A DNA stretch of 64,000 nt from Idiomarina sp. A28L (GCF_000218785.1 NZ_AFPO01000025.1:1-64000), one strand, 5' to 3'. Counted from the stretch's first letter, positions 16,492 to 26,017 are shown. A program made the numbers and translations. The notes: a model not told the origin generated them from the sequence alone.

Positions 16492-16510
16492 ATCTGTTTT
16501 TCAAGCTCTC

Positions 16511-17095
16511 CTATCTATCTTCGAGAGAACGCTGAATTTCTTTTTCTTTACGGGCTGTTGCTGATAATGAATCGAGAGTTTCCCGCCATTTTTCAACCCA
16601 TTCAGGTAGCGCTGGTGATTCTAGGTGTTGTTGCTCAGTAGCATTTCCTGTTGCCTTAATTAAATCAACAGGTTTCAAACCACCGTGCTTTTTACTCCAG
16701 AACATACCGCGAACAACAATTAAGCCGGCAACCCGATCGTTTTTATCCAATATTTTATGCTCTAGAAACGCCCACTTATCATCCCAACCGAGCAAGCGTG
16801 TTTCCACATAGAAGCGATCGAAAGCTTTCAATTGGCGAATAAAGCGTGCATTTACATCACCAATTACCGGAATAAACCCTTTTTTCCGAGCTACACCCCA
16901 TGCGCCGCTGCGAAAGAACCAATCTACCCGCCCCAAATCGGCAAAAGTGAGAAAACGCCCATTATTCACATGCATGTTGAGATCGAGATCGTTTGGGTAT
17001 ACCCGAGAACGAACACGGAGCGTATCAAACGCTCCGCATTGTGGTTCTTTACGCCGGCTTAGCAGTATCCAAAATAGACGAATTAATAAATTCAC
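16511..17095 (-). CDS. 4HBT/THEM6-like acyl-CoA thioesterase
   Basis: A 194-residue hot-dog-fold protein. After a short hydrophobic N-terminus (about 3-13), the segment DLDLNMHVNNGRFL carries the 4-hydroxybenzoyl-CoA thioesterase signature (Asp, Asn, His). It is followed by a long helix and the strand DKWAFLEHKIL. The C-terminal 30 residues are charged. It resembles the THEM6/YiiD-like thioesterase family; substrate unknown, probably an acyl-CoA. It overlaps the upstream 2OG-Fe oxygenase gene by 4 bases, so both are made together. Confidence 0.75.
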   Translation of the reverse strand: MNLLIRLFWILLSRRKEPQCGAFDTLRVRSRVYPNDLDLNMHVNNGRFLTFADLGRVDWFFRSGAWGVARKKGFIPVIGDVNARFIRQLKAFDRFYVETRLLGWDDKWAFLEHKILDKNDRVAGLIVVRGMFWSKKHGGLKPVDLIKATGNATEQQHLESPALPEWVEKWRETLDSLSATARKEKEIQRSLEDR

Positions 17096-18024
17096 TTCAC
17101 CAATCCAATTTCGCGTAACCGTTCCATCAAGTAATCATCAGCAGTAATGGGCGGTTGCCGTTTAGGGTTTTCAGCAGTAACGCATTGTGGCAATGCATCA
17201 ATCACTACATCTGGGTTGAAATGCAAGAAAAATGGAATTGAATAACGTGATTTCTCATTATGTGGTGCTGGCGGGTTTACCACCCGATGCGTGGTTGAAG
17301 GTAGAACACCATTGGTTAAACGTTGCAGCATATCGCCTACGTTACAAATAATGGCGCCTTCTAAAATAGTTACCGGAATCCAATCGCCAGATTTAGATAA
17401 CACTTCTAACCCTGGCTCACGTGAGCCAATAAGCAATGTAATCACGTTGATATCTTCGTGGGCAGCAGCACGAACCGAAGGTGTGCCTTTATCCACGATT
17501 GGCGGATAATGCAACGGGCGTAAAATCGAATTACCTTCATTAACCCGAGAACGAAAATAATCACGCGGTTGGCCTAGGTATACAGCGATACCTTCAAGCA
17601 CCTGATTGCCAAGTTCATCTAAGGCATTAAATAGCTTCGTTGTAGTTTCTTTAAACGAAGGTAGCTCTTGCGGCCACACATTCGGTGTTAATTGCGGATA
17701 TTTTGAACTATCAGCCACTTCCCGGCCCACATGCCAAAACTCTTTTAAATCAACATGCTTCGCATCTTTGGCAATTTCGGTGCCAAATGGCGTATAACCG
17801 CGTGCACCACCTTTACCTGGAATGTGGTATTGTTTCTTTACTTCTTCAGGTAACGCAAACAAATCGCGTGTTGCATCGAGAGCAGCATGAATCGTTTCAT
17901 CAGGAATACCGTGGTTAGTTAATGCAACAAAGCCATTCACTTCATAGCCTTCACCAATTGTCTTTACAAAGTTATCAAAATGGCCTGCATGCGCCGACAT
18001 ATCTACATGTGGAATTGATTGCAT
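17092..18024 (-). CDS. Isopenicillin-N-synthase-family 2OG-Fe(II) oxygenase
   Basis: A 310-residue non-haem iron oxygenase. The N-terminal DIOX_N region starts with IPHVDMSAHAG and contains VALTNHGI. The jelly-roll core has the metal ligands in AAHEDINVIT (His, Asp) and TTHRVVNP (His), and the RYSIPFFLHFNPD motif provides the Arg that binds 2-oxoglutarate. Family members in bacteria oxidise varied small molecules; the true substrate cannot be inferred. It is translationally coupled to the thioesterase downstream. The isopenicillin reaction itself is not implied. Confidence 0.85.
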   Translation of the reverse strand: MQSIPHVDMSAHAGHFDNFVKTIGEGYEVNGFVALTNHGIPDETIHAALDATRDLFALPEEVKKQYHIPGKGGARGYTPFGTEIAKDAKHVDLKEFWHVGREVADSSKYPQLTPNVWPQELPSFKETTTKLFNALDELGNQVLEGIAVYLGQPRDYFRSRVNEGNSILRPLHYPPIVDKGTPSVRAAAHEDINVITLLIGSREPGLEVLSKSGDWIPVTILEGAIICNVGDMLQRLTNGVLPSTTHRVVNPPAPHNEKSRYSIPFFLHFNPDVVIDALPQCVTAENPKRQPPITADDYLMERLREIGLVK

Positions 18025-18136
18025 TTTTATTTCCTACATCACTGATGTGAAGCCTGTTGATTCTGTTAACATTCTGTTACATATTCAGTTAAAGAGATAC
18101 TTAGGCCGCATAAAGAATTAGTTTACTATCGAGTAG

Positions 18137-18187
18137 TTCCGCGTTTTTAGTACTACTATTATCTCATATTTCTTTAGCAACGCGGAA
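18137..18187. repeat. Perfect 9-bp inverted repeat before the S8 protease gene
   Basis: TTCCGCGTT (18137-18145) and AACGCGGAA (18179-18187) are exact reverse complements with a 33-base A/T-rich loop. The right arm ends 27 bases before the start codon. It could be a 5'-UTR hairpin or a two-site operator. Confidence 0.65.
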
Positions 18188-18214
18188 GAGTTACCAAACA
18201 ACAGGATGATTATA

Positions 18215-21200
18215 ATGAAAAATAGTTTTATTCCCAACTTGCGGCCGAACTTGCGACTTAGTTTAGTTGCCGGTGCGGTACTTTCAGTTGCCTCCGCCGG
18301 TGTTTACGCCAGCGGCCTTGAGCAAGTGAAATTAACCGACCAACTAACTCCTTTAAATCAACATACTCCTTTGGTTGATAAGGTAAAAGATGGCGCACAA
18401 AACAGAGTTCGTGAAGAAAACTTCTATATTGTAGAACTTGAGCATGCTCCTATCGCTACATATTCTGGTGGCGTTCCTGGCTACGCAGCTACTATGCGTA
18501 GCCCAGAGCAAACAACTCGCGCCGATGTAAGTAGCGCTGCAGCAACAAACTACAGAAGCTTTCTGGTTAACGAACAAACTTCCTTTGTAAATCAGCTCCA
18601 ATCCGTTCTTCCACAAGCTCAGTTCGTGCAAAGCATGCAGGGTTTGATCAACGCGGTGATTGTTGAGCTTCCAGATTCCAGCAAAGCGATGGCTGAGCTA
18701 GCTGCCCTTCCTGGAGTGAAACGCGTTTATAAAAATGAGCGCCAATATGCGCAAATGGATGCTTCGAACAGCATCATTAATTCAGCAGCTGCCTGGGAAA
18801 TGGTTAATGGCCGCGAGAATGCGGGTACTAACATTCGCGTTGCGGTAATTGATAGCGGTATTCTTCCTAATCATCCAATGTTTGCTGCCAACGGCCACGT
18901 TCGCCCTGCTGGTTTACCAAATGATGATTATTGTGCAACAACAGAACCTGCATTTTGTAACGACAAGCTTATCATTGCTCGCTCTTACCCAAATGCTCAG
19001 CAACAATTACACCCACAAGAAGTAACAACTCCTCACGATGTAAGTGGCCACGGTACACACGTAGCAGGTACGAGTGTGGGGAACCTTGTTAGCACTGAAC
19101 ATCAACAAGTTGCACTAAGCTTTTCTGGCGTAGCGCCTGGCGCATCACTGATGGCTTACAAAGCACTCTTTGTTGGCCCAGATGGCCGTTCATCTGGTTT
19201 TAACAGCCAATTAATCGGCGCTCTAGAAGATGCCTTCAACGATGGCGCTCACGTAATTAATAACTCGTGGGGCGGCGGCGTAGGTGCTCATCCGGGCTCA
19301 AGCCCGTACACGTCAATATTTAATTCTTTAGAAGCCGCTGGCGTAGTAGTGGTTACTTCTGCTGGTAACTCAGGCCCTGAATCGCAAACATTAGGTTGCC
19401 CCGCATGTGCAGAATCAGGCCTTGCTGTTGCCAACACCCAAACGGGCCGAACTTTTGGTGCACCATTAAGCGTATCGGGCTTAGAAATGTTATCTACGGT
19501 AGGTAATGGTGATTTCACCATCGATACCCCGGTTACAGGCCCATTTGCCCCCATTGAAGAAATTGTTGAAGAAAATCTTCTTGCCTGTGAAACCTTCACA
19601 GATAGCAGCGTATTCGATGGCCATATCATTATGGTAGATCGTGGCGAGTGTAGCTTTGAAATGAAGGCTAATAATCTGCAAAGCGCAGGCGCCATTGGTA
19701 TGATTATGGCAAACAACGAAGCCGGTGTGATTACCATGAATATGGCCGCCGCTACACTTCCTGGCGTATCGGTTACTCAGGCAAATGGCGAAAGCATACG
19801 AGAGGCTTGGGCTTCTGGCGATACAGCTACCTTGAACGGCCCTCAACAAATTATCACCCCTGCGAACGTTGATATTATGGCGCTCAGCAGTTCACGTGGC
19901 CCTAATGCCGATGCCTCGTTCTTGAAACCTGATATCGCGGCACCAGGTACTGATATTCTATCTGCGTATCCTACTGAAAGCGGCTATGGCGCTATTAGTG
20001 GTACCAGTATGGCAAGCCCACACGTTGCTGGTGCTGCAGCTATCGTTCGTCAGCTCCGCCCTTCACTTAATGCTTTCCAAGTGAAATCGGTATTGATGAC
20101 ATCTAGCAACCCTTCAGTGCGTATGCAAAATGCTGTTGATCAAGCTAGCCCGTTCGATATGGGTGCTGGTCGCTTAGATATTGAAGCTGCATTAAGCACC
20201 GCTATTGCGTTTGATACCGCATCATTATCTGGCCCTTCTTGTGCACCGGTTTGCTCATTTGAGCGCACGGTAACGAACTTGATGTCAGAAACGACAGATT
20301 GGACGGTAGATTTTATTCCTTTCGATCCAAACCTTGATGTTTCTGTGAGCACTAGTGAAATCACACTTGAAGGCGGCGCTTCTGCAACTTTCGAAGTTGA
20401 AATTGATACCACTTATGCTGGTGAGGGATGGCAATTTGGACACCTAGTATTCCACGATGTTAGCAGCAACTACGTTTCTTCTATCGTGCCATTCGCCGTG
20501 CGCGCAGTGAAATCAGATAATGATGATTTAGTTTCTGCATCTGTAATTTCTGGCCCTATCGTTACTGGCGAAGAAGCTACTTTGCAGGCGCGAGTGAACC
20601 GTGAGCATCTTGACGGTACAGTAGCAATAACTGTGGGAATACCAGACACAGCAGAGTTGATTGCCGATAGCATTAATCCAATTGAGCTTAATGTTGAGCG
20701 CACTAGCTTAGAAGTTGCTGCTGATAGCCGTTCATTTACATGGACAGGCGAATTTGTTGATGGTGTAGCGAGCGCTGAACTGCGTTCAAATGTATCGTTA
20801 CCCGTAAACGCCGGTGTTTCACTTCGTGATATAATTACATCAGATCCAAACCAAGCGCCATGTTCAACTGTATGTGATGATGCCGCATTCAATTTTGATA
20901 TCACTGAATGGGGTGGGTTCCTTTACAACGGCGTACAATACAACACGCTTAACCTAAGCCCGAACGGTTATATCACTGCAGGCTCGCAAAACCACGCGGG
21001 TTCGTGGGCACCACAAACCATGCCTGATGCAACACCACCGAATAATGTAATTGCGCCGTTATGGGCAGATTTCATCGTGGGCGGTACAAATGAAGGTGCT
21101 CTAGAATTCGCTATTGTAAATATTGATAGCGACACCTGGTTTGTATGGGAATGGTTTAATGTTCGCACCGTTGATAACGCAAATGATCGCTTTACCTTCT

Positions 21201-22147
21201 CTGTGTGGATGAAACTCGGTACTGATGAAATTTACTTCAACTACATCGATATTCCTGCAACTATCACCGACGCTTACAGCGTAGGTTTTGAAGATGTAAA
21301 CGGTACTATCGGCTTGAATTACAACGGAACACTCAGCAATGGCTTGTTGTTAAAAGCTGAGCTTACCCCGGGTGATTCGATAGTAACCTTAAACTACGAT
21401 GTAACAACTGGTTTGATGGGCGCAGCTCCTGTGCTAACAGCAGCAGGCGCGCCGAACGAAGCAATAGCCATTGATTTCTCTGATTTGTTTACTCCTGGTT
21501 CACACCGCGGGTTAAGCACTGTATCAGTGGCGAATCAAGGCGCTGTATATGAAGCGTTCGCTCCGCTCGTAGTAGAAGCAGGAGATATATTATCAGCTGC
21601 AGTACTAGGGCAAGCTAGCCACGGTAATGCTTCGGTAGAAGATGGGCAGTTAGTATTCACGCCAGCTTCGGGCCGTAGTGGTGAGTTTACCTTCACTTAC
21701 CGTGTTGAAGATAACGCTGGCCGCTTTACTACACCTGCTGACGTTACCGTAACGGTAACCAACACGGCGCCAGTTGCGGCTGCATCTTCTTCGGTTGCTA
21801 GCATTAAAGCGGGTAATGAAGGTAGCCTGAATGCTTCTGGCAGCTCAGATCCAGACGGTGATCCACTTACCTATACTTGGGTGCAAACAGGCGGGCCAAC
21901 TGCGGAAATCAGCAATGCTAACTCTGCTTCGGCAACGTTCCTTGCACCACGCTCGAACACCGCAACAACCCTTACTTTCCAAGTTACGGTTAGCGATGGT
22001 GAGTTATCGGATACTGCTTCTGTATCAGTAGAGCTTCAGCGTTACTCGAGCAAGAAATGGTACGAAGGTAGCTTTGGTGGCCTTATCGTATTATTGGGCT
22101 TACCTTTAGTATGGATTCGCCGCCGTAAACATGCCAAAAGCGTGTAA
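18215..22147 (+). CDS. Secreted S8 (subtilisin-like) protease with GlyGly-CTERM tail
   Basis: A 1310-residue exported serine protease. Signal peptide (about 1-32, ending VYA); I9-type propeptide (about 65-180); S8 catalytic domain with Asp213 (AVIDSG), His279 (GHGTHVAG) and Ser598 (GTSMASPHVAG); a PA domain inserted between His and Ser (about 430-520). Then come beta-sandwich domains and a PKD/cadherin-like repeat (SSDPDGDPLTYTW). The tail has Gly1288-Gly1289 (GSFGG), a hydrophobic stretch and RRRK: a GlyGly-CTERM sorting signal cut by rhombosortase, whose gene lies about 0.6 kb downstream. The ATG at 18215 is preferred to 18206 because AGGA sits 8 bases upstream. A 9-bp inverted repeat lies in the leader; a terminator follows. 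Confidence 0.93.
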   Translation: MKNSFIPNLRPNLRLSLVAGAVLSVASAGVYASGLEQVKLTDQLTPLNQHTPLVDKVKDGAQNRVREENFYIVELEHAPIATYSGGVPGYAATMRSPEQTTRADVSSAAATNYRSFLVNEQTSFVNQLQSVLPQAQFVQSMQGLINAVIVELPDSSKAMAELAALPGVKRVYKNERQYAQMDASNSIINSAAAWEMVNGRENAGTNIRVAVIDSGILPNHPMFAANGHVRPAGLPNDDYCATTEPAFCNDKLIIARSYPNAQQQLHPQEVTTPHDVSGHGTHVAGTSVGNLVSTEHQQVALSFSGVAPGASLMAYKALFVGPDGRSSGFNSQLIGALEDAFNDGAHVINNSWGGGVGAHPGSSPYTSIFNSLEAAGVVVVTSAGNSGPESQTLGCPACAESGLAVANTQTGRTFGAPLSVSGLEMLSTVGNGDFTIDTPVTGPFAPIEEIVEENLLACETFTDSSVFDGHIIMVDRGECSFEMKANNLQSAGAIGMIMANNEAGVITMNMAAATLPGVSVTQANGESIREAWASGDTATLNGPQQIITPANVDIMALSSSRGPNADASFLKPDIAAPGTDILSAYPTESGYGAISGTSMASPHVAGAAAIVRQLRPSLNAFQVKSVLMTSSNPSVRMQNAVDQASPFDMGAGRLDIEAALSTAIAFDTASLSGPSCAPVCSFERTVTNLMSETTDWTVDFIPFDPNLDVSVSTSEITLEGGASATFEVEIDTTYAGEGWQFGHLVFHDVSSNYVSSIVPFAVRAVKSDNDDLVSASVISGPIVTGEEATLQARVNREHLDGTVAITVGIPDTAELIADSINPIELNVERTSLEVAADSRSFTWTGEFVDGVASAELRSNVSLPVNAGVSLRDIITSDPNQAPCSTVCDDAAFNFDITEWGGFLYNGVQYNTLNLSPNGYITAGSQNHAGSWAPQTMPDATPPNNVIAPLWADFIVGGTNEGALEFAIVNIDSDTWFVWEWFNVRTVDNANDRFTFSVWMKLGTDEIYFNYIDIPATITDAYSVGFEDVNGTIGLNYNGTLSNGLLLKAELTPGDSIVTLNYDVTTGLMGAAPVLTAAGAPNEAIAIDFSDLFTPGSHRGLSTVSVANQGAVYEAFAPLVVEAGDILSAAVLGQASHGNASVEDGQLVFTPASGRSGEFTFTYRVEDNAGRFTTPADVTVTVTNTAPVAAASSSVASIKAGNEGSLNASGSSDPDGDPLTYTWVQTGGPTAEISNANSASATFLAPRSNTATTLTFQVTVSDGELSDTASVSVELQRYSSKKWYEGSFGGLIVLLGLPLVWIRRRKHAKSV

Positions 22148-22191
22148 CTTGCTGGTGATATTGTAAAAACTTCATGAAGATGAAGCGATTC

Positions 22192-22214
22192 AAGGGGCTT
22201 TCGGGCCCCTTTTT
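22192..22214 (+). terminator. Rho-independent terminator of the S8 protease gene
   Basis: GGGGC (22194-22198) and GCCCC (22205-22209) with flanking A/T pairs and a T5 run. It separates the protease gene from the lipoprotein gene. Confidence 0.85.
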
Positions 22215-22254
22215 GCTACACTGATAATAGGTTTACGATCTAAGGAATAGAAAA

Positions 22255-22701
22255 ATGACAAAAACATATCTTTCTTTATTGGCTGCTAGCTGTTGCGCAC
22301 TGATGCTAACCGCATGCAGCGATAAAATGGAAAACGTAGAGTATTCTGATGATCCTGCTGAGCTTGCGGCTGAGCATAATAATCAGGTGACATCTGATGA
22401 ACTCAGTGCTTTGGCAGCTGAAATTTTCCGCTTAGTAGGCACACCTGAAGCGGATAACCCAAGCCAGTGCAAGGTTCTGCCTTTTGGTGCAAAACCATGT
22501 GGAGGCCCTGCGAATTGGTTAGTTTATTCAACCAAGGTAACCGACACAGAAACATTAGAAGAGAGAGTTGAACTCTACAACATGCTTTCTAGCCGTTTTA
22601 ACGAGCAGGAAGAGTTGGTAGGTGATTGTGCCGTGGTAACTGAAGTACAACCTAACGTTGTTCAAGGTATTTGTGTGGCATCACCGCTGGCAGATATGTA
22701 G
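22255..22701 (+). CDS. Small putative lipoprotein of unknown function
   Basis: A 148-residue protein with a lipoprotein signal (hydrophobic core about 4-17, lipobox LTAC with Cys21). The acidic mature part has four further Cys: NPSQCKV, KPCGGP, GDCAVV and QGICVA, suggesting two disulfides. No domain recognised. AAGGAA precedes the ATG and a GATAAT-like -10 lies upstream, so it probably has its own promoter. It lies between the S8 protease and the rhombosortase; a link to sorting or protease control is possible but unproven. Confidence 0.75.
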   Translation: MTKTYLSLLAASCCALMLTACSDKMENVEYSDDPAELAAEHNNQVTSDELSALAAEIFRLVGTPEADNPSQCKVLPFGAKPCGGPANWLVYSTKVTDTETLEERVELYNMLSSRFNEQEELVGDCAVVTEVQPNVVQGICVASPLADM

Positions 22702-22743
22702 GATTATTGAAGAAATATGCGTTTGGCGGTAGGCCATAATAGC

Positions 22744-23316
22744 TTACCGCCACCGCAATTGAACCAACGCGATAATTCCGCCGCCGAGAGCACCAAAGAA
22801 GTGCGCCGAAACCGCTAAATTATCTACCGTAGCCGTTCCTATTTGCACCGGCCCTACGAAATATTCCCAACTAACCTTAAGCATTACACCGAGAAACAGT
22901 AACCACCCCAGTTTTATTCCTTTGCGAATATCCACCACGGCTCCCCAAGCAAAAAGCCCGTAAAGCACACCAGAAAAACCAAGATAAGCTTGTATTTCTG
23001 GCGCAAAGAAATACATACCAAGATTACTAAAAAGTGCCAACAAGCATACTACGAGCGGATAACGCCAATTTGGTGCATGCTCGGCATACAACAAATACAT
23101 CACCCAAATGCCCGCGATATTCAGCCACAAATGGCCCCACGAAAAATGCACAAACTGGCCACTTAACAAGCGCCAATACTCACCCTCAGCTATTGGTAAG
23201 CGCTCAAAGGTAAGTTTTAGCAACATACTTTCTGGCAATAAAAACACTACCAAAAGCAACACTGACACCAAAATAGGTGCCAGTGTGTATCGCCGATTTA
23301 ATGGCAGCTGGATCAT
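22744..23316 (-). CDS. rrtA: Rhombosortase
   Basis: A 190-residue rhomboid-family intramembrane serine protease, about six hydrophobic segments. Key features: HFSWGHLWLNIAG (His62, Asn66 region), the nucleophile Ser115 in GFSGVLYG and His172 in VSAHFFGALGGG. The short length and the YWRLLSGQFVHF segment match rhombosortases, which cut GlyGly-CTERM proteins for release or lipid attachment at the surface. The S8 protease nearby carries such a tail. Its start lies 6 bases after the stop codon of the S9 peptidase gene, so the two are co-transcribed. Confidence 0.87.
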   Translation of the reverse strand: MIQLPLNRRYTLAPILVSVLLLVVFLLPESMLLKLTFERLPIAEGEYWRLLSGQFVHFSWGHLWLNIAGIWVMYLLYAEHAPNWRYPLVVCLLALFSNLGMYFFAPEIQAYLGFSGVLYGLFAWGAVVDIRKGIKLGWLLFLGVMLKVSWEYFVGPVQIGTATVDNLAVSAHFFGALGGGIIALVQLRWR

Positions 23317-23322
23317 TTCTCG

Positions 23323-25812
23323 TTATTCAGCTTCAGGGTATAAATGGTTCCACCACTCAGGTTCGCCCTTCAACTGCTTATCGAACCAAGCCATATAGGT
23401 TGCCCACCAATTTAGCCGCGCTTCACGACCCATAATATGGTGATCTTGGCCTTTGTATTCCACCAGCTCTACTTCTTTATCAAGCAATTTAAGTGCGGTA
23501 TACATGTTATGGCTTTCCCCTGGAGGCACGTTAGTATCAGCATCACCGTGAATAAGTAACATTGGTGCAGTTACCTTATCAGCATGAAATACTGGGCTTT
23601 GCTGAGTATATAGTTCGGCGTTGTTCCACGGGAAACTGCCTTTGCTTGCTTCACCGGAATACAAAAAGCCCCACCAGCCTTGGCCCCAGTATGAGGTAAT
23701 ATTCGAGATACCCGCATGCGACATCGAGGCTGAATATAAATCTGTCATGGTTGCTAATAACATAGTCATAAAGCCACCATACGAAGCCCCCATGTGCCCT
23801 ACCCGATCAGCATCTACAAATGAATGAGCCGCGAGGAACTCTTCGGTACCTTGAATAATATCTTCAGCAGTATATTCACCCCATGCGTTCACATGCCGGG
23901 CCGAAAACTCTTGCCCAAACCCAGTAGCGCCGGTTGGTTGTAGCACATACACCACATACCCTTTATTTGCCCACAAGTTAAATGGGTAGCGGCCAGTAAA
24001 CCCACGTTGCACAGGCGTTGTACCACCGTAGTAATACACAAGTGCTGGGTAGTTTTTGTTTTCATCAAAGTTGTGTGGATAATAAACGCGGCCCGCAATT
24101 TCATCACCATGCTTATTGGTGAAGTTCCACTCTTTTACCGCGTTAAGATCATTGTGCGCGTAGGCTTCGGCGCTGTTCCATAACTCACGTAAACGGCCTT
24201 CCTGTAGATCTAAGCTCACCAATTTCTGCGGCTCAGTAGCACTGGTGCCACCAATAACAATACGCGGGAACGAATGTTGGCTAGCGGTTACCTGATCAAC
24301 TACTTCAACACCTGCACTAACCTTAATATAGCGGTTGTTACGAGTATCGTAACGGTAAAGCTGGGTAGCATCACGATCGGTAACGCGCAATAATAAATCG
24401 CCATTACCGAGCGCCATTACGCCACCAATAGCCGGATTAAATTCACGGCTTAGTGCCCGCACTGAGTTATCTGCGGCAAGTTGATAAAGTTGGCCATCAT
24501 AATTGTTCGATAGCATGTCATCGCTAAGGTTAGCCGCTCGGCCTGCGCCTTCCATAAACTCAGGGCCTGCCGTAACGTAAATAGTATCGCCTTGATACAA
24601 CGCTTGGTTAAAAGTGCGGTGCGTGCCTAAATCGCGGCGCTCATTGGTTACTAAATTAAGTTCAAAGGCTTCTACCGCAAAATGTGGTGGCGCCGCATAA
24701 TCTACCTTGCGCGTGCTCACTAAAATACGCTCGCCACTACTATGCACATCAAGCAAGCTGTGGCCGCTTCCGCCTTCGGTAATTTGCGCGATAACGCCAG
24801 TATCAAGTGCCAAAGTATAAAGCTGTGAAACATTTCGGAAATAGCTCCAGCGATCTTCTAGCGCTTGATATCGTTTAGTAACACTGCTCTCGCTTTCGGC
24901 TGTTTTATTCCAAGAGAAAATTAGCGTGTTATCGGTTAACCAACGCAAGCCATTGGCGCCTGTTAACGCACTTGAAGCTTCTTTCACCGATAAATCATTA
25001 ACATCAAGAACTTGTACTTTCTGATCACTAATATAGGCAAGTTTGTGTTCTTGCGGGTGCCATGCAAAGCTAGCAACACTGGTATTGTTCCAGCGGTATA
25101 CCACACGATTTTCTTCTAAATCACGTAACAATAGCTCGCTTTGCGCTTCGCCATTTTGCTGCCAACTTTTGCGCATTACCAGATAACGGCCATCGGCTGA
25201 TAAATCAACACCATTCACCGTGGGCGCATCGTAAAGCTGTGCCGCACTCAAACGCCAATCGCTTGGCCAATCGCTATTCACTTGATCATGTTCAGCTGTA
25301 CCCTGCCAATCAAGGTTCACCGCCGACCAATCTTCGATACCCTCAACTAAAGCAACAAGATGGTGATCGCCAGTTTCAAGATTAAGCGTAAATTCAGAGC
25401 CGGTGCCCGAAACACGCACACCGTTCAGATAAAGCGTTACGTTTTCCGCACCTTCAATATTGATTTTACCTTGGGTGAAACGATCCACACGCATCGGCAC
25501 GCGCAACACACTCTGGGTACTCTCGGCCTGCAAGCCAGAAAGCGGGCTACCACTTTCGCTGTATTCGTTTAACCAAGGTTTTACCAAGCTATCGCGAATG
25601 CTATCGGTTTGCGCTGAATCAGCAACGGCAACTATGGCATTGGGCAACACATGTGCGCGCACATCTTCGCGATCTACAGCAATTACCGCCTGGCTTTGCA
25701 GCGCTAATGCACCCGCTACCGTTAATAATAATTTTTTATAGATAAATGGATTGAAAGCACTTGGAAGCAGTGAGCGTGCTTTTGCACTCAGCTCAGTTTT
25801 CGCTATTGGCAT
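23323..25812 (-). CDS. S9-family prolyl oligopeptidase-like peptidase
   Basis: An 829-residue exported serine peptidase. A signal-like region (hydrophobic around 27-44, ending AVIA) precedes a beta-propeller-type N-terminal half and an alpha/beta-hydrolase domain. The catalytic triad is seen in GHMGASYGGFMT (Ser), HGDADTNVPP (Asp) and GQDHHIMG (His). The YYPHNFDENKNYPALVYYYGGT segment starts the hydrolase domain. Chosen start is ATG 25812, with AAGGAAAG upstream; an earlier ATG at 25911 would add an odd 33-residue leader. Operon with the rhombosortase gene. It probably trims peptides in the periplasm or outside; it carries no GlyGly-CTERM tail. Confidence 0.88.
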   Translation of the reverse strand: MPIAKTELSAKARSLLPSAFNPFIYKKLLLTVAGALALQSQAVIAVDREDVRAHVLPNAIVAVADSAQTDSIRDSLVKPWLNEYSESGSPLSGLQAESTQSVLRVPMRVDRFTQGKINIEGAENVTLYLNGVRVSGTGSEFTLNLETGDHHLVALVEGIEDWSAVNLDWQGTAEHDQVNSDWPSDWRLSAAQLYDAPTVNGVDLSADGRYLVMRKSWQQNGEAQSELLLRDLEENRVVYRWNNTSVASFAWHPQEHKLAYISDQKVQVLDVNDLSVKEASSALTGANGLRWLTDNTLIFSWNKTAESESSVTKRYQALEDRWSYFRNVSQLYTLALDTGVIAQITEGGSGHSLLDVHSSGERILVSTRKVDYAAPPHFAVEAFELNLVTNERRDLGTHRTFNQALYQGDTIYVTAGPEFMEGAGRAANLSDDMLSNNYDGQLYQLAADNSVRALSREFNPAIGGVMALGNGDLLLRVTDRDATQLYRYDTRNNRYIKVSAGVEVVDQVTASQHSFPRIVIGGTSATEPQKLVSLDLQEGRLRELWNSAEAYAHNDLNAVKEWNFTNKHGDEIAGRVYYPHNFDENKNYPALVYYYGGTTPVQRGFTGRYPFNLWANKGYVVYVLQPTGATGFGQEFSARHVNAWGEYTAEDIIQGTEEFLAAHSFVDADRVGHMGASYGGFMTMLLATMTDLYSASMSHAGISNITSYWGQGWWGFLYSGEASKGSFPWNNAELYTQQSPVFHADKVTAPMLLIHGDADTNVPPGESHNMYTALKLLDKEVELVEYKGQDHHIMGREARLNWWATYMAWFDKQLKGEPEWWNHLYPEAE

Positions 25813-26017
25813 ATCATTCTTTCCTTTGTTGTCTTTTTGTATGTGCCCATAGTACACAATTTCGAAACGAATCGTGAATACCTGCGACCGATCGCAGATA
25901 ACACACGACAATTATTCATATCTCGCCGTAAATAGGGTATTTTAGCCCTATCACTAAAGGTTAGGGATTGAGTTCGCCAGTGAAGTGCCCGTATTAATAG
26001 CCCTCACGCTTACTTGC

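Noticed and set aside
25932-25951. ATAGGG/CCCTAT hairpin in the S9/OMP intergenic region
   Set aside because: Only a 6-bp stem, no T-run on either strand, no positional support.
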